A stretch of DNA of 64,000 bases. It comes from Formosa sp. Hel3_A1_48. Its GTDB lineage: Bacteria; Bacteroidota; Bacteroidia; Flavobacteriales; Flavobacteriaceae. The notes under the pieces are model-generated. The model was not told the DNA's origin, ran no database searches, and worked only from the letters and a program-made list of their open reading frames with translations. Where the stretch lies: the NCBI RefSeq assembly GCF_001735715.1, contig NZ_CP017259.1, positions 496,001-560,000 of the forward strand. The letters run 5' to 3'. Shown one piece after another: positions 36,255 through 45,685 of this stretch (its first letter is position 1; every line of letters starts with the position of its first letter). The translations under genes were made by a program, and so were the position numbers.

Positions 36255-36943
36255 TTGCTTTGAAACTTATACCCAACGCCTTTTATGGTTTTGAAGCGTT
36301 TATCACCCAATTTTTCGCGGAGCTTACGGATATGAACATCAATCGTTCTTCCACCAACAACCACTTCATTCCCCCAAATTTTATCAAGGATATCTTCGCG
36401 TTTAAAGACTTTTCCAGGTTTTGATGCCAACAAATACAGCAATTCAAATTCTTTACGTGGTAAAATGACATCCTCTCCTTTAAAAATAATTTTGTAGGCC
36501 TCTCTATCGATGATCAAATCTTCTAATTCAATAAGGTCTTTGGATGGGCTATCGATTTTAGTATTTAAGCGTCTTAGCAAAGATTTGATTTTGCTGACCA
36601 AGACTTTTGGTTTAATGGGTTTGGTAATGTAATCATCTGCACCAGCTTCAAAACCTGCAACTTGCGAATAATCTTCGCCACGCGCTGTAAGAAAGGTGAT
36701 GAGCGTATGTTGAAGCTCAGGAATTTTTCGGATCTGCTCACAGGCCTCAATGCCGTCCATTTCGGGCATCATGACATCTAAAATGATGAGTTGGGGTTGT
36801 TCTTTTTTGGCTTTTTTTATGGCTTGTAGTCCATTGTTGGCCGTAAATACGTTGTAGCCCTGTGCCGAGAGGTTGTAACTGATGATTTCCAAAATATCGG
36901 GCTCATCATCAACCAAAAGAATTTTAACGTTTGAATTGCTCAT
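36251..36943 (-). CDS. Response regulator, OmpR/PhoB family
   Basis: A 230-residue regulator. The receiver domain has the acidic pocket DDE (12-14), phosphorylated Asp56 (ILDVMMPEMDG) and Lys107 region KPIKPKVL. The C-terminal winged helix has GRTIDVHIRKLREKLG. Upstream of the kinase by 4-bp overlap. The ligand or signal is unknown; phosphate is only a guess from family resemblance. A palindrome TTAACGTTAA lies 67 bp upstream. Confidence 0.93.
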   Translation of the reverse strand: MSNSNVKILLVDDEPDILEIISYNLSAQGYNVFTANNGLQAIKKAKKEQPQLIILDVMMPEMDGIEACEQIRKIPELQHTLITFLTARGEDYSQVAGFEAGADDYITKPIKPKVLVSKIKSLLRRLNTKIDSPSKDLIELEDLIIDREAYKIIFKGEDVILPRKEFELLYLLASKPGKVFKREDILDKIWGNEVVVGGRTIDVHIRKLREKLGDKRFKTIKGVGYKFQSK

Positions 36944-37278
36944 TTATTTATTTAAGATTCATTGTAAAGATATTGAATATGATACAAATTAAAAAAAATG
37001 ATTCAAGTATTAACGTTAACTTAAACCTGAGGTAACATTATTACTCTAAAAACCACAAAGCTAAACGTAGAATTTATAAGGTTTAGATTGACCATAGCGA
37101 TAATCCCTTCAAAAAAATTAACAACTTTATAATACGCCCACCCCTTTTTTACGGATACATTAATTCATTGCAAAGTAAAATGTAAATTTCTGTTAAATGG
37201 TATCGCTAAGTGTGTTTTCTTTTGAAAAATTGCTCAAAAAAAACTATATTTGAAAATATCAATTTTAAAAAATTTACA
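36944..37278. other. 335-bp divergent intergenic region
   Basis: Lies between the response regulator and the lamin-tail protein. It holds the promoter at 37221-37252 and, at 37010-37026, TTAACGTTAA followed by TTAAAC-type repeats that could be a response-regulator site. No gene is seen here. Confidence 0.5.
37221..37252 (+). promoter_or_regulatory. Promoter of the lamin-tail T9SS protein
   Basis: TTTG (37221-37224) and TATATTTG (37245-37252) are 20 bp apart, the best match to the Bacteroidota consensus in the window. Expected transcription start is about 20-25 bp before the ATG at 37279. Confidence 0.7.
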
Positions 37279-39003
37279 ATGAAACACTTTTACTTTTTAC
37301 TTTTTACTTTTTTTGCTTTAAACCTGTCTTTTGGGCAGATTATAATTACAGAAATCTCAGACCCAATTAACTCCAGTTCTACTGTGCGTTTTGTGGAAAT
37401 CTACAACATCAGTAATGCTGACGTGGATTTAACAGATTGGGAGCTTCGCAGATGGACAAATGGTAATACTGATCCACAAGGAACTGGGGTAGATCTTTCC
37501 TCAGTTGGGACTCTAGCAAGTGGTGCCTTCGCAGTAATTGCTAATAACGCAAATTTTGAAAGCGTTTATGGATTTGCTCCTGACATAATGGCTGGAGGTG
37601 GTGGAGCAGCAGACTCAAATGGAGACGATCAAATTGCAATTTTCGATCCTACCGATACTACTATTGATATTTTTGGCGTTCCTGGTGAAGATGGGAACGA
37701 TACATGTCATGGTTTTGAAGATGGAAGGGCAGAACGTGCGGCATCAGTTACAAGTTCTAACAATGTATTCGACGAGTCTGAATGGAATGTTTGGGATAAA
37801 AGCTCAAGTGCTACTGGCTGTACAAATTATTATGGTTCGTCGTCCCAAAGTGCACCTGATGACTACGACCCTGGATCATGGATTGGCGCTTCAGCAACAG
37901 CGACGATTTCAATAAGTTCTCCTTCAAATAATAATGTATTTAATCCGGGGACATCATCTGTATCTGTATCATGGAATACTAATAATACACCAACAGGAGC
38001 TTCTGTAAATATAGTTGTTGATGGTACTGAAACCTCGGGAGTATCTAGCCCTTACACTATAAATACTACAGATGGCACAACTTATTCAGTTACTGTTAAT
38101 CTAGTTGACGGTGGATCGACTGTTGCTACAGACAATGTATCCTTTAGTGTAGGGAGCTACACTCAGGTCAATGATATTGCTGCTCTAAGAGCTGGAACAG
38201 AGGGGAATTTTTATGAACTCTCTGGAGAGGCGTTCATATCCTATATTGTAACTGATAATACTAGAAACCAAAAATACATACAAGATCAGAGTGGTGGAAT
38301 TTTGATTGATGATTCTGCTGGTACTTTATCTACTGAATTCAATATTGGTGACGGTATTTCTGGCCTCAGAGGTAAGCTTGGTGGATATGCAGGAGTTTCT
38401 CAATTTCTACCAACAGAAAATGTTGCAAGTGCTTCCTCTACAGGAAATACTATAACACCACAAACAATCACTATTGCCGATTTCATTTTAGCAGCAAATG
38501 CTGATCTCTATGAAAGTCAACTCATTCGATTCAATAACGTCACATTTTCAGACACTGGAGCTTTTGCTCACAACCAAAATTACTCAATTTCTCAGGGTAC
38601 AGATGCAACAACAGCAAGAGTTACCTTTAATGATGAAGACCTCATAGGAGCTTCTATTCCTTCGGCATCTGACTATGTAATTGGATTAGCCGCTGAATTT
38701 GATGGAAATCTTCAAATACTTCCAAGATATGTGAGTGACGTGCAGGGCGCCTTAAGTACAGATGACTATGGTATATTAAGTTTTGAAATGTATCCCAACC
38801 CCACAAATAGTGGATTTGTCACCATCAAATCCAACCAAATGGGTGCAGTACAAGCCCAAGTTTTTGATCTCCTTGGAAAAGAAGTCATCAATACTGCGGT
38901 CAATACTGAGCGTATGGATGTTTCAAACTTGAATGCCGGTGTTTATGTGGTAAAACTAACGCAAAACAAAAATACTACAACTAAAAAGTTGATTGTTCAA
39001 TAA
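37279..39003 (+). CDS. T9SS-exported protein with lamin-tail, Ig-like and OB-like (DUF5689-like) regions
   Basis: A 574-residue secreted protein. A signal peptide (residues 1-20, ending SFGQ) is followed by a lamin-tail-like domain (~20-125, IIITEISDP...VRFVEIYN). Then comes an Ig-like segment (~210-300), an OB-fold-like part resembling DUF5689 (~305-480) and a T9SS type A sorting domain (~495-574, MYPNPTNS ... KLIVQ). Likely a cell-surface or released carbohydrate/DNA-associated protein; no enzyme motif is seen. The ATG at 37279 is supported by the promoter. Confidence 0.86.
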   Translation: MKHFYFLLFTFFALNLSFGQIIITEISDPINSSSTVRFVEIYNISNADVDLTDWELRRWTNGNTDPQGTGVDLSSVGTLASGAFAVIANNANFESVYGFAPDIMAGGGGAADSNGDDQIAIFDPTDTTIDIFGVPGEDGNDTCHGFEDGRAERAASVTSSNNVFDESEWNVWDKSSSATGCTNYYGSSSQSAPDDYDPGSWIGASATATISISSPSNNNVFNPGTSSVSVSWNTNNTPTGASVNIVVDGTETSGVSSPYTINTTDGTTYSVTVNLVDGGSTVATDNVSFSVGSYTQVNDIAALRAGTEGNFYELSGEAFISYIVTDNTRNQKYIQDQSGGILIDDSAGTLSTEFNIGDGISGLRGKLGGYAGVSQFLPTENVASASSTGNTITPQTITIADFILAANADLYESQLIRFNNVTFSDTGAFAHNQNYSISQGTDATTARVTFNDEDLIGASIPSASDYVIGLAAEFDGNLQILPRYVSDVQGALSTDDYGILSFEMYPNPTNSGFVTIKSNQMGAVQAQVFDLLGKEVINTAVNTERMDVSNLNAGVYVVKLTQNKNTTTKKLIVQ

Positions 39004-39020
39004 TTGATTTTAAACCTTTT

Positions 39021-39056
39021 TTAAAAAGAGCGTTGCTATGGCAACGCTCTTTTTAT
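39021..39056 (+). terminator. Rho-independent terminator
   Basis: AAAAAGAGCGTTGC-TATG-GCAACGCTCTTTTT (39023-39054) is a near-perfect strong hairpin with A/T flanks, so it could act in both directions. Downstream of the lamin-tail gene. Confidence 0.9.
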
Positions 39057-39088
39057 TTTCTCTATTTTTGTAGTGCATTTGAACAATA

Positions 39089-40066
39089 ATGGACAACAGG
39101 TCAATTTTCGATATCAATTCCGAAGCGGCTTTTACCAAAAAAGCCCTTGAGCTATTCAAATTTCAATTTGAAGAAAATCCAGTATACCGCTCTTTTTGTG
39201 ATCTTTTGTACAAACACCCCAGTGCTGTCCAAAAATTAGAAGATATTCCTTTTCTGCCTATAGAGTTTTTTAAAACCCATAAAGTTCTTTCAACAAAAAA
39301 AGAAATTCAACAGACGTTTACCAGTAGTGGGACTTCTGGCAGTGTGGTAAGCCAACACCATGTGGCCGACCTCAACCATTATAAAACAAGTTTTCAAAAA
39401 GGGTTTGCGCACTTTTATGGCCGTATAGAAGATTATGCTGTTTTGGCCCTACTACCCTCATATTTAGAACGAGAAGGGTCTTCTTTGGTTTATATGGTGG
39501 AGGATATGATTCAAGAATCCAAGCACCCAAAAAGTGGATTTTATTTGGATGATTTAGACGCATTAAAACAAACACTTCTCGCACTTGAAAAGTCGGGACA
39601 AAAAACACTTCTTATTGGTGTGTCCTATGCCCTTTTGGACTTGGTAGAATTTCATCAATTTGAACTAAAACATACCATAATCATGGAAACTGGCGGTATG
39701 AAAGGCCGCCGAAAAGAATTGATTAAATCAGAATTACACAGCATATTAAAAAAAGGATTTGGGATCAATACAATCCATAGCGAATATGGAATGACTGAGC
39801 TTTTGGCACAGGCCTATTCCAAAGGCGATGGCTTGTTTTCTACACCGCCTTGGATGAACGTGCTCATTAGAGATCCAGAAGATGCTTTAACTATATTACC
39901 AAAAGGAAGATCAGGCGGTATCAACATTATTGATTTGGCCAATGTACATTCTTGTGCATTTATTGCAACACAAGATTTAGGGAAAATTCATGCCAATGGC
40001 ACTTTTGAAGTGCTTGGACGTTTTGACCAATCGGATATTAGAGGATGTAATTTGATGGTGCTTTAA
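39089..40066 (+). CDS. LuxE/PaaK-like acyl-protein synthetase
   Basis: A 325-residue adenylate-forming-like protein of the LuxE family. It has TSSGTSGS (phosphate-binding loop, residues ~76-83) and [12 protein letters not shown] followed by [12 protein letters not shown], matching acyl-protein synthetase/PaaK motifs. LuxE activates fatty acids for the bioluminescence reductase, but no luxCD genes are here. The role is unknown, perhaps a biosynthetic acyl activation. A TATTTTTG box lies at 39063-39070. Its 3' end overlaps tyrS by 4 bp (convergent). Confidence 0.85.
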   Translation: MDNRSIFDINSEAAFTKKALELFKFQFEENPVYRSFCDLLYKHPSAVQKLEDIPFLPIEFFKTHKVLSTKKEIQQTFTSSGTSGSVVSQHHVADLNHYKTSFQKGFAHFYGRIEDYAVLALLPSYLEREGSSLVYMVEDMIQESKHPKSGFYLDDLDALKQTLLALEKSGQKTLLIGVSYALLDLVEFHQFELKHTIIMETGGMKGRRKELIKSELHSILKKGFGINTIHSEYGMTELLAQAYSKGDGLFSTPPWMNVLIRDPEDALTILPKGRSGGINIIDLANVHSCAFIATQDLGKIHANGTFEVLGRFDQSDIRGCNLMVL

Positions 40067-41358
40067 ACCGCACGGATAATAAAGGTACTGCGCTTGCCTC
40101 GATTTAAGATGACATAGGTGTCGTTAATCAAATCTGCTGCGCTTAATGCGTACTGTTCATTGACTTTTTCTTTGTTGACCGCAATTGAATTTTCTTTCAA
40201 CGCACGTCGTGCTTCTCCGTTAGACGCTAAAAAGCCTGTTTCTGCCGAAAGCGCTGCAATCATGTCTAACCCCTCTAAAATTTTAGATTTAGACACATCG
40301 GCTTGTGGTACACCTTCAAAAACATCTAGAAATGTAGTTTCATCCAAGGTTTGAATATCTTCTTTAAAGGCTTTACTGTATAAAATTTGGGATGCTTTTT
40401 CGGCATTTTCACAATCTTCCGCACCATGCACCATAGTTGTAATTTCTTGTGCTAACCGTTTTTGAAGTTGACGTAAATGCGGTTGTTCTTTATGGGTATC
40501 TATTAGAGCTTCGATATCGTCTTTTTCTAAAAACGTAAAGATTTTAATGTACTTTTCTGCATCTTCATCACTGGAATTTAACCAGTATTGATAGAATTTA
40601 TAAGGCGACGTTCTTTTAGGGTCAAGCCAAACATTTCCGCCCTCACTTTTTCCAAATTTAGAACCATCAGATTTAGTGATCAATGGACATGTAATAGCAA
40701 ATCCTTTACCATTTCCAATACGTCTAATCAGTTCTGTACCTGTAGTAATGTTACCCCATTGGTCGCTTCCTCCCATCTGAATGGTACACTTGTGGGCTTG
40801 ATATAAATGTAAAAAATCGTACCCCTGAACCAACTGGTAAGTAAATTCTGTAAAACTCATCCCTTCATTACTGTCCGATGAAATTCTGTTTTTTACAGAA
40901 TCTTTAGCCATCATATAGTTGACGGTAATGTGCTTGCCTACATCACGAATAAAATCTAAGAATGAAAAATCTTTCATCCAATCGTAATTATTAACCATTA
41001 GTGCCGCATTGGGTTGATTACTTTCAAAATCTAAAAAGTGTGCTAGTTGCTTTTTAATGGCTTCTTGATTGTGACGAAGAGTCGTTTCATCCAATAAATT
41101 TCGTTCGGCAGACTTCCCAGAGGGATCACCAATCATTCCTGTTGCACCACCAACCAAAGCTACGGGTTTGTGTCCACATCGCTGATAGTGTGCCAACAGC
41201 ATAATGGGTACCAAATTTCCGATGTGTAAAGAATCTGCTGTAGGATCAAAACCCACATAAGCTGCACGCATTTGTTCCAAAAGATGTTCTTCTGCCCCTG
41301 GCATAACATCATGAATCATTCCTCTCCACTTCAGTCCCTCTATGAAATTATTGGCCAT
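40063..41358 (-). CDS. tyrS: Tyrosyl-tRNA synthetase
   Basis: A 431-residue class Ic synthetase: HIGN (residues 45-48, HIGH-type) and KFGKSEGGN (KMSKS-type). The C-terminal S4-like RNA-binding domain covers roughly residues 365-431. A -7 box TATCTTTG lies at 41377-41384 on this strand, 19 bp before the ATG. Confidence 0.97.
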   Translation of the reverse strand: MANNFIEGLKWRGMIHDVMPGAEEHLLEQMRAAYVGFDPTADSLHIGNLVPIMLLAHYQRCGHKPVALVGGATGMIGDPSGKSAERNLLDETTLRHNQEAIKKQLAHFLDFESNQPNAALMVNNYDWMKDFSFLDFIRDVGKHITVNYMMAKDSVKNRISSDSNEGMSFTEFTYQLVQGYDFLHLYQAHKCTIQMGGSDQWGNITTGTELIRRIGNGKGFAITCPLITKSDGSKFGKSEGGNVWLDPKRTSPYKFYQYWLNSSDEDAEKYIKIFTFLEKDDIEALIDTHKEQPHLRQLQKRLAQEITTMVHGAEDCENAEKASQILYSKAFKEDIQTLDETTFLDVFEGVPQADVSKSKILEGLDMIAALSAETGFLASNGEARRALKENSIAVNKEKVNEQYALSAADLINDTYVILNRGKRSTFIIRAV

Positions 41359-41376
41359 TTTTTAAGTTTTATTCAA

Positions 41377-41384
41377 CAAAGATA
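41377..41384 (-). promoter_or_regulatory. Putative -7 box of tyrS
   Basis: TATCTTTG on the minus strand matches TAnnTTTG and ends 19 bp before the tyrS ATG. No -33 box is evident. Confidence 0.45.
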
Positions 41385-41430
41385 AAAGATTCAGCCATGC
41401 TGAGAAAAGAAAAATCAGTAATTTAGCAGC

Positions 41431-42441
41431 ATGGTTTTAGTTACAGGCGGTACAGGACTTATTGGGAGTCATTTACTCTTTAAGTTGACACAAAAAGGGC
41501 TGTCGGTTCGTGCTACTTACAGAAAAGAATCTAAGCGCGAGCGCGTAAAAGATATTTTCGCTTATTATTCGGAGGATTCAACAGCGCTTTTTAATGGTAT
41601 ACAATGGGTAGAGGCCGATCTTAACGATGTTCCTAAATTAAGCTTAGCTTTCCAAGACATAACACACGTATACCACTGTGCTGCATTGATTTCTTTTGAT
41701 CCATCTGATTATAAATTACTTCGAAAAACAAACATTAGAGGTACGGCAAACATAGTCAATTTGTGTATCAATCATGCTGTAGAGAAGCTGTGTTATGTCA
41801 GCACTATTGCGACTTTAGGATATGATGCTGATTGGATCGATGAAGAAACCTATTGGGATGGTAATCAAAATCAAAGTGTATATGCCATTTCGAAGTATGG
41901 TGCAGAAATGGAAGTTTGGCGTGGAATACAAGAAGGTGTTTCGACCGTTATTGTGAACCCTGGCGTGGTACTTGGCCCAGGCTTTTGGTCTTCCGGCAGC
42001 GGCTTATTATTTGACCTGGCGAAAAAAGGAACTCCCTATGTAACTGAAGGGGGTACAGGCTATGTTGCTGTTCAGGATGTGGTTACAGCAATGGTTCGCC
42101 TGATGAATACCTCAATTGAAAATCAGCGCTATATTTTAACAAATGGACATCATTCTTATTTCGAAATTATAAGTATGATTTCAAGGGAATTGAACGCAAA
42201 ACTTCCCAAAAAAATGAGCTCCTCTTTTTGGCTCGCAATCGCTTGGCGAGTAGATTGGATTGCGTCCAAATTATTTAGAAGAAAACGGAGGCTAACAAGA
42301 CAACTGAGTTACACTCTACAGAAAAAATCATATTACAGGGCGGATAAAATTAAACAAGATTTGGAAGGGTTTGAATTTACAGCTATTTCAGACTCTATTT
42401 GTTCAACGTCTCAATTCTTTTTGAAGGAGGTCTGTTCTTAA
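41431..42441 (+). CDS. NAD-dependent epimerase/dehydratase family protein
   Basis: A 336-residue extended SDR: Rossmann TGGTGLIGSHLL at the N-terminus and the catalytic Tyr-x3-Lys in YAISKYGAEME. The C-terminal half carries IVNPGVVLGPG. Substrate unknown; related members act on nucleotide sugars or dihydroflavonol-like compounds. Its last 47 bases overlap the DUF4296 gene on the other strand. ATG start at 41431. Confidence 0.9.
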   Translation: MVLVTGGTGLIGSHLLFKLTQKGLSVRATYRKESKRERVKDIFAYYSEDSTALFNGIQWVEADLNDVPKLSLAFQDITHVYHCAALISFDPSDYKLLRKTNIRGTANIVNLCINHAVEKLCYVSTIATLGYDADWIDEETYWDGNQNQSVYAISKYGAEMEVWRGIQEGVSTVIVNPGVVLGPGFWSSGSGLLFDLAKKGTPYVTEGGTGYVAVQDVVTAMVRLMNTSIENQRYILTNGHHSYFEIISMISRELNAKLPKKMSSSFWLAIAWRVDWIASKLFRRKRRLTRQLSYTLQKKSYYRADKIKQDLEGFEFTAISDSICSTSQFFLKEVCS

Positions 42442-42868
42442 GCGTTAGCTTTTGCTTTTTTAAATCGAACGCTGAGTCTGGTTTTACCAATTTGGTTTTT
42501 CGAATCGAGTCACGTATTCTTTTTTCTTCTGCAACAAAGTCTTGCAATACTTTCTTATCGGATTCTAGTTTCTTTTTTAGGCGTTCGTAAATAGATGCAT
42601 AGGCTTCACTATTGTGTGCGTAGTAGGTGTTGCTGTTGGCCAGTTGAGTACTATCGATGCCATATTTATCAAAAATATACTGTGTTGGATCGGCAATGTG
42701 CTTTTCCAAAATTTTCTTATTAATGCCTTTGGCGGCATTAAGCAACATAAATTCGCTTAATACCTCAACCATTTGATCCTCTTCAATCAAATTATCTGGC
42801 GCTTCATAAGTGTTTCTATTACAAGAAACACAAAGTGTCAAAATAAGTAAGAAAGACCAAATTCTCAT
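42395..42868 (-). CDS. DUF4296 lipoprotein
   Basis: A 157-residue lipoprotein (lipobox CVSC, Cys16) followed by a helical DUF4296 domain (DQMVEVLSEFMLLNAAKG). Function unknown. The stop codon overlaps the coding end of the epimerase by 47 bp, and the ATG overlaps the dihydroorotase stop by 4 bp. It is therefore the distal gene of a leftward unit with dihydroorotase and the mannosyltransferase. Confidence 0.9.
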   Translation of the reverse strand: MRIWSFLLILTLCVSCNRNTYEAPDNLIEEDQMVEVLSEFMLLNAAKGINKKILEKHIADPTQYIFDKYGIDSTQLANSNTYYAHNSEAYASIYERLKKKLESDKKVLQDFVAEEKRIRDSIRKTKLVKPDSAFDLKKQKLTLKNRPPSKRIETLNK

Positions 42869-44211
42869 CGTTCAAATGTTAGGCGCATTGCTGCATTTTG
42901 TTTAGAAAATTGTGCGTTGTGGTATACTAAAGAACCATTAAGTATCGTATGTGTAATTCTCGATTTGAACGTTGTTCCCTCAAATGGCGACCATCCACAT
43001 TTATACAAAATATTGTCTTTTGTTACCGTCCAAGGATTGTGCGGATCGACCAAAATCAAATCGGCATAATATCCCTTCCTGATAAAACCTCTTTTTTCAA
43101 TTTCAAACAAAATGGCGGGATTATGTGCCATTTTTTCAACAATCTTTTCTAAAGATATTTGTTCACGGTGATAGGCCTCCATAAGAGCCACAACCGCATG
43201 CTGAACCAAAGGACCACCTGATGGCGCTTTAGTGTAAGGATTTGATTTTTCGTCTAAGGTATGAGGTGCATGGTCAGTTGCTATGACATCGATACGGTCG
43301 TCCAGCAGAGCCTTCCACAGTGCAGCGCGGTCCGTACTGGATTTTACAGCTGGGTTCCACTTTATTAAAGTCCCCTTTTGATCATAATCTTCATCTGAAA
43401 ACCAAAGGTGATGGATGCATACTTCAGCAGTAATTTTTTTATCCTTGAGTGGACGTTTGTTAGAAAACAGCCCCATTTCTTTTGCTGTAGACAAATGAAA
43501 TACATGCAGTCTTGCCCCTGTTTTTTTGGCCAATTCAATAGCTTTTGATGAGGACAAATAACATGATTCTGCACTTCTTATGACTGGATGATATTTGACA
43601 GGGATGTCGTCTCCATATTTATCGACAAATTTTTTGGTGTTTGTACGAATGGTTTCTTCGTCTTCGCAATGCACCGAAATGAGCAAATCTGTACTTGAGA
43701 AAATCTTTTCTAAAACTTCGGGGTTATCAACAAGCATATTTCCAGTGGATGAGCCTAAAAATAATTTCAGCCCTGCAACATTTTTTGAATCTACTTTTAA
43801 GATTTCGTCCAAATTGTCGTTGGTACCGCCAAACATAAACGAATAATTGGCATAACATGTTTCAGCAGCGATCTGAAATTTATCTTCTAATTTTTCAATA
43901 GTAGTGGCCTGAGGGAAGGTATTAGGCATTTCGATAAAGGAAGTAATCCCGCCTGCAATTGCAGCTTTAGATTCAGTTGCTATATTGGCTTTGTGTGTTA
44001 GCCCAGGTTCTCTAAAATGTACCTGATCATCGATCATTCCTGGAAGTAAAAATTTATTTTCCGCATCAATAACTTGGGTATCCCCATTTTTAGCACTGAT
44101 TGATTCTGAGATTTCAGTTATGAATTGATTTTCTATGAGTACATCGCCTTCAATGATTTTTCCTTCATTGACAATGCGCGCATTTTTTATTAAGATCGAT
44201 TTTTCTTGCAT
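42865..44211 (-). CDS. pyrC: Dihydroorotase-like amidohydrolase (Gln in place of first His)
   Basis: A 448-residue amidohydrolase of the class I DHOase type, step 3 of pyrimidine synthesis (carbamoyl-aspartate to dihydroorotate). The usual HxH metal motif reads D62-Q63-V64-H65 (DDQVHFREPG), so the first His is Gln. Other ligands are present: SVHCEDEE (His), VFHLST (His) and the catalytic Asp in VIATDHAPH. The variant is familiar in Bacteroidota, but I cannot show activity. Sits between a mannosyltransferase and DUF4296. Confidence 0.88.
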   Translation of the reverse strand: MQEKSILIKNARIVNEGKIIEGDVLIENQFITEISESISAKNGDTQVIDAENKFLLPGMIDDQVHFREPGLTHKANIATESKAAIAGGITSFIEMPNTFPQATTIEKLEDKFQIAAETCYANYSFMFGGTNDNLDEILKVDSKNVAGLKLFLGSSTGNMLVDNPEVLEKIFSSTDLLISVHCEDEETIRTNTKKFVDKYGDDIPVKYHPVIRSAESCYLSSSKAIELAKKTGARLHVFHLSTAKEMGLFSNKRPLKDKKITAEVCIHHLWFSDEDYDQKGTLIKWNPAVKSSTDRAALWKALLDDRIDVIATDHAPHTLDEKSNPYTKAPSGGPLVQHAVVALMEAYHREQISLEKIVEKMAHNPAILFEIEKRGFIRKGYYADLILVDPHNPWTVTKDNILYKCGWSPFEGTTFKSRITHTILNGSLVYHNAQFSKQNAAMRLTFER

Positions 44212-44937
44212 TTATAGTTTGCCTAATAATTGTTGAGCACGCATTTGGATAACTCCTAAAATGGCCTCAGAAATAATTCCTTTGGTGAGTTTTGACACCC
44301 CTCTAATACGGTCGGTAAAGATAATGGGTATTTCTTTGATTTTAAATTTTTTATTTAGGGCTTTAAATTTCATCTCAATTTGGAAGGCGTAGCCAATAAA
44401 TCGGATCTCATCAAGATTTATTGTTTCAAGAACCTTGCGCTTGTAGCACACAAATCCAGCCGTAGGGTCTTTGACGGGCATACCAGTGATAATACGCACA
44501 TAAAACGAGGCAAAATAAGACAAAAGAATTCTAGAAAATGGCCAATTCACTACGTTTATTCCTTTGATGTATCTTGAGCCAACTGCAACATCAACATCAT
44601 GTGATATGCATGCCTTGTGAAGAATCTCCAGATCTTTTGGATTATGAGAAAAATCAGAATCCATTTCAAAAATATAAGAATACGGATGTTGTAAAGCCCA
44701 TTTGAAGCCATCGATGTATGCGCGGCCCAATCCGGATTTATATGGCCTTGATAAGAGGTGTAAAGAACCTGGAAATTCGTCTTTCAATGCTTCTACTCTT
44801 TGAGCTGTTTTATCAGGCGAATTGTCGTCTACAACAAGAACATGTACATGCTTGTACATAGAGAAAATAGTGTGCAACATCAGTTCAATATTTTCTATTT
44901 CATTATAGGTTGGTATGATGATGAGTGTATCCTTCAA
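44212..44937 (-). CDS. Polyprenol-phosphate mannosyltransferase-like GT2 protein
   Basis: A 241-residue GT2 glycosyltransferase resembling Dpm1: NTP-sugar motif VDDNSPDKTAQ near residue 36-46 and MDSDFSHNP. No transmembrane tail is clearly visible, in line with the soluble type of polyprenol monophosphomannose synthase. The start is TTG at 44937. It ends next to dihydroorotase (1-bp gap). Confidence 0.87.
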   Translation of the reverse strand: MKDTLIIIPTYNEIENIELMLHTIFSMYKHVHVLVVDDNSPDKTAQRVEALKDEFPGSLHLLSRPYKSGLGRAYIDGFKWALQHPYSYIFEMDSDFSHNPKDLEILHKACISHDVDVAVGSRYIKGINVVNWPFSRILLSYFASFYVRIITGMPVKDPTAGFVCYKRKVLETINLDEIRFIGYAFQIEMKFKALNKKFKIKEIPIIFTDRIRGVSKLTKGIISEAILGVIQMRAQQLLGKL

Positions 44938-45011
44938 ATCATAATTTTGTTAGACAAAAATACGCTATTTTAACGGATCTGTATATACAAATATTCTTCT
45001 TAGATTTGTGT

Positions 45012-45659
45012 ATGCTTAGAGAAGTTATTACAAATGATTGGTACGTGGGGTTTTGCCTCTTGAGCTTAGTCATTGTCGTTAGTGCAAAAAAAATTGATTC
45101 CCAACGCTTTTCAGGCTTCTTAAAGTTATTTAGCAATTCAAATTACCTGCGGATTTACTTAAAAGAACATACTTTTTTTGACAGCTTTGATACGCTATTA
45201 TTTATCAATTTTTGTGTAAATATTATATGTTTTTCTTGGATTGGCTACCAATTACTCTACACCTATGTAGACATGAGCTTTCTGTTGCTTTCTCAACTTT
45301 TTCCTTTTGTTGCCGGAGGAGTAATTCTCAAAATTCTATTAGAACTGTTTTTGGGCTATGTATTGGATTTATACAACTTATTCAACATCCTAAGTTTTCA
45401 ACAAATAAGCAGCTATAACTTTATAGGCTTGGTACTGCTTCCTCTAAACGCATTCCTCGTTTTTGGGGTTAATCTAGCACCTTTAGCTGTGATTTTAGTT
45501 GCTGTATTAATCTTGATAATATCCATTGCTGGAATGATAAAAACCATCCAGTCAAATCTTAACATTATTTTGAATAACTTTTTTTATTTTATTTTATATC
45601 TTTGCACTTTCGAAATTGGCCCCTATTTGGTAATTTATACGGTCGTTAATCGAGCTTAA
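45012..45659 (+). CDS. DUF4271 integral membrane protein
   Basis: A 215-residue protein with about six hydrophobic segments. The region LGYVLDLYNLFNILSFQQISSYNF is typical of DUF4271 (split by function; the family is Bacteroidota-specific and of unknown function). The ATG at 45012 is preferred over an earlier in-frame start because the longer one reaches into the neighbouring gene. It lies 26 bp before hemD and may share its transcript. Confidence 0.86.
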   Translation: MLREVITNDWYVGFCLLSLVIVVSAKKIDSQRFSGFLKLFSNSNYLRIYLKEHTFFDSFDTLLFINFCVNIICFSWIGYQLLYTYVDMSFLLLSQLFPFVAGGVILKILLELFLGYVLDLYNLFNILSFQQISSYNFIGLVLLPLNAFLVFGVNLAPLAVILVAVLILIISIAGMIKTIQSNLNIILNNFFYFILYLCTFEIGPYLVIYTVVNRA

Positions 45660-45685
45660 ATCAATTCTACAAGACTAATTAATTT

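Noticed and set aside
42949-44577. Many medium reading frames opposite dihydroorotase and the mannosyltransferase
   Set aside because: They overlap well-supported genes, have no family motifs and no promoter, and look like antisense shadows.
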